Positions 12,826 to 17,085 of a DNA stretch of 17,085 nucleotides are shown piece after piece; position 1 is the stretch's first letter, and every line of letters begins with the position of its first letter. Both the position numbers and the translations under genes were made by a program. Source of the stretch: Nocardioidaceae bacterium (GTDB lineage: Bacteria > Actinomycetota > Actinomycetes > Propionibacteriales > Nocardioidaceae); contig JACCZJ010000177.1 in NCBI GenBank assembly GCA_013696065.1, positions 1-17,085 on the forward strand. The letters are read 5' to 3'. A model generated the notes under the pieces. The model was not told the DNA's origin. It saw nothing but the letters and a program-made list of their open reading frames with translations, and searched no databases.

Positions 12826-15591
12826 CTATGCGCCGGCGCCTTCTTGCCTGACTCCGCGTACGGCGGTCGGGTCGTCAATGCGATATCGGGCCAGCGCCTC
12901 GGCCGCGAGAGCCACATCGACCTCGCCACGCTTGGCCAGTGCCTCCAGGCCCCCCACGACGATCGACTCGGCGTCGACACGGAAGAAACGCCGAGCCGCT
13001 GCCCGAGTGTCGGCAAACCCGAATCCGTCAGTGCCGAGCGAGTGCCAGTCGGTCGGCACCCACTGCGAGATCTGGTCAGGCACGGCGCGCATGTAGTCGC
13101 TTACCGCCAACACTGGGCCGGGGGACTCTGCGAGCTTGGAGGTCACGTAGGGAGTGTGGCGCTCCTCGCCCGGGTGCAGCAGGTTCCACGAGTCAGCGGC
13201 GAGCGCATCGCGAGCCAGCTCATTCCACGACGTGGCTGACCACACGTCAGCGCAGACCTGCCACTCGTCGGCGAGCATCTGCTGCGCCTTGAGCGCCCAC
13301 GGCACCGCCACTCCTGAAGCCAACAGCTGGATGCTCGGCCGCGACTCCTGCCCGTCGTGCTGACCCTCCTGCACGCGGTGCAGACCTCGCAGGATGCCTT
13401 CGGCGTCGACACCGTCAGGCTCGGGCAACTGGACGGTCGGCTCGTTGTAGAGGGTGATGTAGTAGAAGACGTCCTCGCCATGCGGATGCTCGTCAGTCGA
13501 GCCATACATCCGATGCAGACCATCCTGCATGATGTGGCTGATCTCGTAGGCGAACGCGGGGTCGTAGTACACACAGGCCGGGTTGGTCGCGGCGATCAAC
13601 GGCGAGTGGCCATCGGCATGCTGCAGGCCCTCGCCGGTCAGCGTGGTCCGTCCCGCAGTGGCCCCCATCAGGAAGCCGCGTCCGAGCTGGTCGGCGAACG
13701 CCCAGATCCAGTCAGCCGTGCGTTGGAAACCGAACATCGAATAGAACAAGTAGACGGGGATCATCGGCTCGCCATGCGTGGCGTACGACGTGCCCGCCGC
13801 GATGGTCGAACCCATGGCTCCGACCTCGCTGATGCCCTCGTGCAGCATCTGGCCCTGTTCGGATTCCTTATAGGTCAACAGCATCTTGCGGTCGACGCTT
13901 TCGTAGCGTTGCCCGTGCGGCGAGTAGATCTTCGACGTCGGGAACATCGAGTCCATCCCGAAGGTGCGGAACTCGTCGGGCGCGATCGGGACGACGCGGT
14001 GCCCTATCTCCGGGTCCTTCATCAGGTCGCGCAACAACCGCACGAACGCCATTGTCGTAGCGATCGCTTGTTTGCCGGACCCCTGCTTGAGCTCGGCGTA
14101 CATCTCGTCGCCCGGCAGCTTGAGAGTGGCCGGTTGGACGCGCCGCTCCGGCATGCTGCCGCCCAGCTGACGGCGACGCTCCAGCATGTACTGGACCTCC
14201 GGCGAGTCAGGGCCTGGATGGTAGAAGGGAGCCACGTCGTCGCCGTCGATCTGCTCGTCAGTGATCGGCAGGTAGAGGCGGTCGCGGAACTTTTTGAGGT
14301 CGTTCTTGGTCAGCTTCTTCATCTGGTGGGTGGCGTTGCGGCCTTCGAGGGCGTCGATCGTCCAACCCTTGATCGTCTTGGCGAGGATCACTGTGGGCTG
14401 CCCGACATGCTCAAAGGCGGCCTTGAAAGCGGCATACACCTTGCGATAGTCGTGGCCACCCCGAGGGAGTTTGCGCAGCTCGTCATCCGACATACGCTCG
14501 ACCATCGAGCGCAGACGCGGGTCGTCTCCAAAGAAGTGCTCGCGGATGTAGTCGCCGGTCTCGACCGAGTAGGTCTGGTACTGCCCGTCGGGGGTCTTGT
14601 TCATCTTGTTGACCAGTGCGCCGTCGCCGTCCTGGGCGAGCAGGGTGTCCCACTCGCGGCCCCACACCACCTTGATCACGTTCCATCCCGCCCCGCGGAA
14701 TGTCGCCTCGAGCTCCTGGATGATCTTGCCGTTGCCCCGGACGGGACCGTCGAGCTGCTGGAGGTTGCAGTTGATGACGAAGGTCAGGTTGTCGAGCTCT
14801 TCGCGAGCCGCGAGCCCGATGGCGCCGAGCGATTCGGGCTCGCCCATCTCGCCGTCCCCGAGAAACGTCCACACGTGCTGGTCGCTGGTGTCCTTGATCC
14901 CGCGGTTCTGCAGGTAGCGGTTGAAGCGTGCCTGGTAGATCGAGTTGATCGCCGCGATGCCCATCGACACGGTGGGGAATTCCCAAAAGTCCGGCATCAA
15001 GCGCGGATGTGGGTATGACGACAACCCGTTGCCGGGACCGCGCGAAACCTCCTGCCGAAAACCGTCGAGCTGCTCCTCGCTGAGGCGGCCCTCGAGGAAG
15101 GCGCGGGCGTAGATGCCGGGGGAACCGTGTCCCTGGATGAAGACGTGGTCACCGCCGCCTGGGTGGTCCTTGCCGCGGAAGAAGTGATTAAAGCCGACTT
15201 CGTAGAGGCTGGCAGCAGACTGGTAGGTCGCGATGTGGCCACCCACCTCCAGTCCCTTGCGGTTGGCGCGCGACACCATCACCGCGGCGTTCCAGCGGAT
15301 GAAGGCGCGGATTCGGCGTTCGAGGTGCTCGTCGCCGGGGAACCACGGCTCCCGTTCCGGGGGGATCGAGTTGATGTAGTCGGTGCTGCGCAGGGCGGGC
15401 ACGCCGACCTGGTTTTCCCGAGCCCGCTCCAGCAGCTTCAGCATGACGTAGCGGGCGCGGGTCTTGCCCTTCTCGTCAAGCAGCGCGTCGAGAGAGTCGA
15501 GCCATTCCTGAGTCTCTTCTGGGTCGATGTCGGGCAGCTGCGTGGGCAAGCCCATGTGGATCACCGGCGGTTGGTTGGATGCGCTTGCCAC
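12826..15591 (-). CDS. aceE: Pyruvate dehydrogenase E1 component (AceE, homodimeric type)
   Basis: This 921-residue protein is close to the usual 900-920 for actinobacterial AceE. It decarboxylates pyruvate with thiamine diphosphate and passes the acetyl group to the lipoyl E2 subunit, giving acetyl-CoA, the raw material for the AccD-FabD route beside it. The ThDP motif runs from GDGEMGEPES (GDG at 245-247) to NCNLQQLDG (274-276). Other family blocks are GGHIATYQSAASLYEVGFNH, IQGHGSPGIYARAFLEGR, TAGRTTLTGEGLQHADGHS and TDGFGFADTRAAARRFF. The GTG at 15591 was chosen because GAGGA precedes it by 5-6 bases and the protein then begins ASASNQPPVIHMGLPTQLPDIDPEE as in relatives. The frame stays open upstream to 15777 without family resemblance. 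Nothing appears truncated. It diverges from the DUF3052 gene across 244 bases. Confidence 0.97.
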   Translation of the reverse strand: MASASNQPPVIHMGLPTQLPDIDPEETQEWLDSLDALLDEKGKTRARYVMLKLLERARENQVGVPALRSTDYINSIPPEREPWFPGDEHLERRIRAFIRWNAAVMVSRANRKGLEVGGHIATYQSAASLYEVGFNHFFRGKDHPGGGDHVFIQGHGSPGIYARAFLEGRLSEEQLDGFRQEVSRGPGNGLSSYPHPRLMPDFWEFPTVSMGIAAINSIYQARFNRYLQNRGIKDTSDQHVWTFLGDGEMGEPESLGAIGLAAREELDNLTFVINCNLQQLDGPVRGNGKIIQELEATFRGAGWNVIKVVWGREWDTLLAQDGDGALVNKMNKTPDGQYQTYSVETGDYIREHFFGDDPRLRSMVERMSDDELRKLPRGGHDYRKVYAAFKAAFEHVGQPTVILAKTIKGWTIDALEGRNATHQMKKLTKNDLKKFRDRLYLPITDEQIDGDDVAPFYHPGPDSPEVQYMLERRRQLGGSMPERRVQPATLKLPGDEMYAELKQGSGKQAIATTMAFVRLLRDLMKDPEIGHRVVPIAPDEFRTFGMDSMFPTSKIYSPHGQRYESVDRKMLLTYKESEQGQMLHEGISEVGAMGSTIAAGTSYATHGEPMIPVYLFYSMFGFQRTADWIWAFADQLGRGFLMGATAGRTTLTGEGLQHADGHSPLIAATNPACVYYDPAFAYEISHIMQDGLHRMYGSTDEHPHGEDVFYYITLYNEPTVQLPEPDGVDAEGILRGLHRVQEGQHDGQESRPSIQLLASGVAVPWALKAQQMLADEWQVCADVWSATSWNELARDALAADSWNLLHPGEERHTPYVTSKLAESPGPVLAVSDYMRAVPDQISQWVPTDWHSLGTDGFGFADTRAAARRFFRVDAESIVVGGLEALAKRGEVDVALAAEALARYRIDDPTAVRGVRQEGAGA

Positions 15592-15771
15592 GTGTGTCCT
15601 CTTCGTCGGTCGGGGTTGCCGAACGGTTTCAGGGCGGGAGGCGCCCACACAATGTCCTCGGGTCGCGAGGACTCCGCCAGTCTCGCACTTTTCGCGCCAG
15701 CTCTCACCTGCGCATGCGCGCCCACTTCCTTTCACGAGCAAGATAAGCCGAAGGGCTTGCAGTAGCGGCTC

Positions 15772-15784
15772 GTTCAAGGTGAAC
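15772..15784. promoter_or_regulatory. Small inverted repeat in the aceE / DUF3052 divergent spacer
   Basis: GTTCA-AGG-TGAAC is a perfect 5-bp inverted repeat, followed at once by TACTCT (15785-15790 region), a possible -10 for the rightward gene. The spacer (15592-15835) must hold promoters for aceE and for the DUF3052-peroxiredoxin pair, so an operator here could act on either. I could not find a clear -35 for either direction. Other small hairpins lie nearby, for example AAGCC-GAAG-GGCTT. Confidence 0.25.
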
Positions 15785-15835
15785 TACTCTGCGTCGGAGG
15801 GGCACAGCAGGTGCACCCGATCGAGGAGGAATTGC

Positions 15836-16276
15836 GTGAGCACGACCGCGGGCAACGCGGAACACGGACTGGTCACCCGGTTCGGGTTCGGGCCCGGAAT
15901 GGTGGTTCAGGAGCTTGGGTGGGACGAGGACATTGACGAGGGCCTTCGTGCCGCGGTCGTAGACGCGGTCGGGGGTGAGCTCGTCGACGACAGGTATGGC
16001 GATGTGGTGGATGCCGTGCTGCTGTGGTGGCGAGACGACGACGGGGATCTGGTCGACGGACTGGTCGACTCGTTGACCGACCTCGCTGACGGCGGCATGA
16101 TCTGGTTGCTCACCCCCAAGGTCGGCCGCGACAACTACGTCGACGCCAGTGATATTGCCGAGGCTGCGCCGACAGCGGGCCTGGCGACCACGACCAACCT
16201 GGCTGCGGGCCCCGACTGGTCAGCCACGAAGCTGGTCTCGCCGAAGTCGTCGCGCTCCGGTCGGCGTACCAGCTGA
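15836..16276 (+). CDS. DUF3052 domain-containing protein
   Basis: This acidic protein of 146 residues belongs to the actinobacterial DUF3052 family (M. tuberculosis Rv2239c type). It begins with a glycine-rich TRFGFGPGMVVQELGWDEDIDEGLR. A VVDAVLLWWRDDDGDLVDGLVDSL core follows, then GMIWLLTPKVGRDNYVDASDIAEAAPTAGL. The C-terminus is basic and serine-rich (KLVSPKSSRSGRRTS). No catalytic motif, signal or membrane segment is visible. The GTG at 15836 is supported by AGGAGG (15824-15829) six bases upstream. The stop overlaps the peroxiredoxin ATG by one base (TGATG), indicating coupling. The association with aceE and ahpE is conserved in actinobacteria as I recall, but the function is unknown. Confidence 0.9.
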   Translation: MSTTAGNAEHGLVTRFGFGPGMVVQELGWDEDIDEGLRAAVVDAVGGELVDDRYGDVVDAVLLWWRDDDGDLVDGLVDSLTDLADGGMIWLLTPKVGRDNYVDASDIAEAAPTAGLATTTNLAAGPDWSATKLVSPKSSRSGRRTS

Positions 16277-16734
16277 TGCTCGAGGTCGGCGCCCCAGCAG
16301 CCGATTTCAGCCTCAAGGATCAACACGGGCAAGACGTGTCGCTGAGTGACTTCCGCGGCGACAAAAACGTGGTCCTGGTCTTCTACCCCTTTGCGTTCAG
16401 CGGGGTCTGCACCGGAGAGCTCTGTGAGATTCGCGACGAGTTCGTCGACTTCTCCGGCCCATCCTCGGCCTTGTTGGCAGTCTCGTGCGACCACATGTTC
16501 TCACTGCGGGCCTTCGCCAAGCAGGAGTCTCTGCCCTTTCCCCTGCTCAGCGACTTTTGGCCCCATGGTGAGGTCTCGTCGGCGTACGGCGTGTTCAACG
16601 AGCGGTTAGGCTGCCCGGGACGCGCAACATTCGTGATCGACCGCGCGGGGGTGCTGCGATGGCAGGTGGAAAACAAAATTCCGCAGGCCCGTGATCTCGC
16701 CGATTACCGGACAATTCTGGCGCAATTGGAGTAA
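16276..16734 (+). CDS. ahpE: AhpE-type peroxiredoxin
   Basis: This 152-residue thioredoxin-fold peroxidase reduces hydroperoxides and peroxynitrite. It aligns by eye with M. tuberculosis AhpE, including FPLLSDFWPHG (88-98) and SAYGVFNE (102-109). The active site PFAFSGVCTGELC (38-50) carries peroxidatic Cys45, with Arg116 in GRATFVID as the supporting arginine. It also has Cys50 as well as Cys71 and Cys113. M. tuberculosis AhpE works as a 1-Cys enzyme and, from memory, lacks a cysteine at position 50. The start overlaps the DUF3052 stop by one base, so translation is coupled and no separate SD is needed. No signal peptide is present, so the enzyme is cytosolic. A strong terminator follows 95 bases downstream. 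Confidence 0.94.
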   Translation: MLEVGAPAADFSLKDQHGQDVSLSDFRGDKNVVLVFYPFAFSGVCTGELCEIRDEFVDFSGPSSALLAVSCDHMFSLRAFAKQESLPFPLLSDFWPHGEVSSAYGVFNERLGCPGRATFVIDRAGVLRWQVENKIPQARDLADYRTILAQLE

Positions 16735-16828
16735 ATCGTAACAGAGAGTAACGCCGCGGCTCGGCTGCGTGTAATTATGTGCGTTTATTGGCAGTTTGTC
16801 GTGTAAGGCTGCGACAATCGAAATGGCG

Positions 16829-16870
16829 CGACCGCCGGCGAACCGAGACGCTGGCGGTCGTGTCCTTTTT
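16829..16870 (+). terminator. Intrinsic terminator after ahpE
   Basis: CGACCGCCGGCG (16829-16840) pairs with CGCTGGCGGTCG (16849-16860) over 12 positions with one G-U, closing an 8-base loop. TGTCCTTTTT follows at once. Stem, loop and T-tract all fit a rho-independent terminator for the DUF3052-ahpE unit. The 95 bases between the ahpE stop and the stem are comparatively AT-rich around 16770-16825 and show no gene. Confidence 0.88.
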
Positions 16871-16993
16871 CCTGGATTTGAGCTGTGGCCAGCCTGACCG
16901 CCGCTGGCTGCTGACGGAGTGTGCGCGGCCGCGTCGCCGGCGAGCACCGAAGCGCGGACCCGGAGACGGGCAATGAGGGCCGCCTTCTCGGCT

Positions 16994-17022
16994 TTGCCCA
17001 CCACCAGCGGGTCACCTAGGCT
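16994..17022 (+). promoter_or_regulatory. Promoter of the tRNA-Val gene
   Basis: TTGCCC (16994-16999) and TAGGCT (17017-17022) are separated by exactly 17 bases and match the actinobacterial housekeeping pattern TTGNCN / TANNNT. Transcription would start near 17029, about five bases before the mature tRNA. The -10 box lies inside an inverted repeat, GGTCA-CCTAGGC-TGACC (17010-17026). Confidence 0.75.
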
Positions 17023-17033
17023 GACCGGCGGTC

Positions 17034-17085
17034 GGGCGTATAGCTCAGCGGTAGTGCACCTCCCTTACATGGAGGTGGTCGCAGG
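17034..17085 (+). tRNA. tRNA-Val (anticodon TAC), 3' end outside window
   Basis: The acceptor strand GGGCGTA (17034-17040) is followed by TA, a D-arm GCTC-N7-GTGC (17043-17057), and the anticodon stem CCTCC/GGAGG (17059-17063, 17071-17075). The loop CTTACAT gives anticodon TAC (17066-17068), which reads GTA valine codons. The variable loop TGGTC and the start of the T-stem GCAGG end at the window edge. The third D-stem pair is a T-T mismatch (17045/17055) where A would be usual. Confidence 0.9.

Noticed and set aside
13357..15018. Very long plus-strand open frame (553 codons) opposite aceE
   Set aside because: It is a GC-rich codon-position shadow of aceE. It has no SD at its start, and the peptide is rich in H, R and V with no family resemblance.
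15592..15777. N-terminal extension of AceE by 62 residues
   Set aside because: The upstream part is not family-like. GTG 15591 has a good SD and gives the usual length and N-terminus.
1..17085. A previously undescribed multi-gene system
   Set aside because: Apart from the broken AbiEi-like gene, every gene matches a conserved actinobacterial family in a conserved setting. The unusual points are local (domain fusion, repeats, operator candidate), and I see no evidence for a new system.

Overview
This is a window from a high-GC actinobacterial chromosome, most likely Micrococcales of the Dermatophilaceae/Intrasporangiaceae type. I infer this from the GC-rich codon use, the DUF3145 and DUF3052 families, the PucR-type FasR regulator, and a gene order that matches two Mycobacterium tuberculosis neighbourhoods as I remember them (moxR1-Rv1480-Rv1481, and ahpE-DUF3052-aceE-fasR-fabD-acp-kas-accD6). 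No database search was run. Almost all of the window is core metabolism. I see no phage, integron, CRISPR array, insertion sequence or secondary-metabolite cluster.

Region 1 (1-2642, + strand) is the end of a moxR AAA+ ATPase gene, then a DUF58 protein and a membrane-anchored VWA protein, tightly coupled (SD over the upstream stop, then an ATGA overlap). The DUF58 gene carries in-frame 21-bp tandem repeats near its start. Region 2 (2643-3024) is non-coding and holds a GGCGT pentamer array. Region 3 (3025-3549, +) is a DUF3145 gene. It converges on the fatty-acid cluster across a short spacer with three 21-22-bp repeats.

Region 4 (3681-10452, - strand) is the type II fatty acid synthesis locus, transcribed fasR, fabD, fabH, acpP, fabF, accD. 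The genes cover the activator FasR, malonyl transfer to ACP (FabD), initiation (FabH), the carrier (AcpP), elongation (FabF/Kas) and malonyl-CoA supply (AccD). FabD has a C-terminal domain resembling a biotin carboxyl carrier protein without the biotinylated lysine. A spaced motif, GTCTTTGTT-N8-ACAA, occurs just upstream of both fabD and fasR and is a candidate FasR operator. Hairpins flank acpP and may set its dosage.

Region 5 (10608-12747, +) holds a PHP-domain phosphoesterase with a Pol X-like helix-hairpin-helix N-terminus, followed by an AbiEi/DUF559-like gene broken by two apparent single-base deletions. A 13-bp perfect inverted repeat separates it from aceE, the pyruvate dehydrogenase E1 gene, which reads leftward (15591-12826). 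Region 6 (15836-16734, +) diverges from aceE and has DUF3052 coupled to an AhpE-type peroxiredoxin, closed by a strong intrinsic terminator. The window ends inside a tRNA-Val(TAC) gene with a well-placed promoter.

The window is mostly ordinary. The observations most worth checking are the FabD/BCCP-like fusion and the shared FasR-site candidate.
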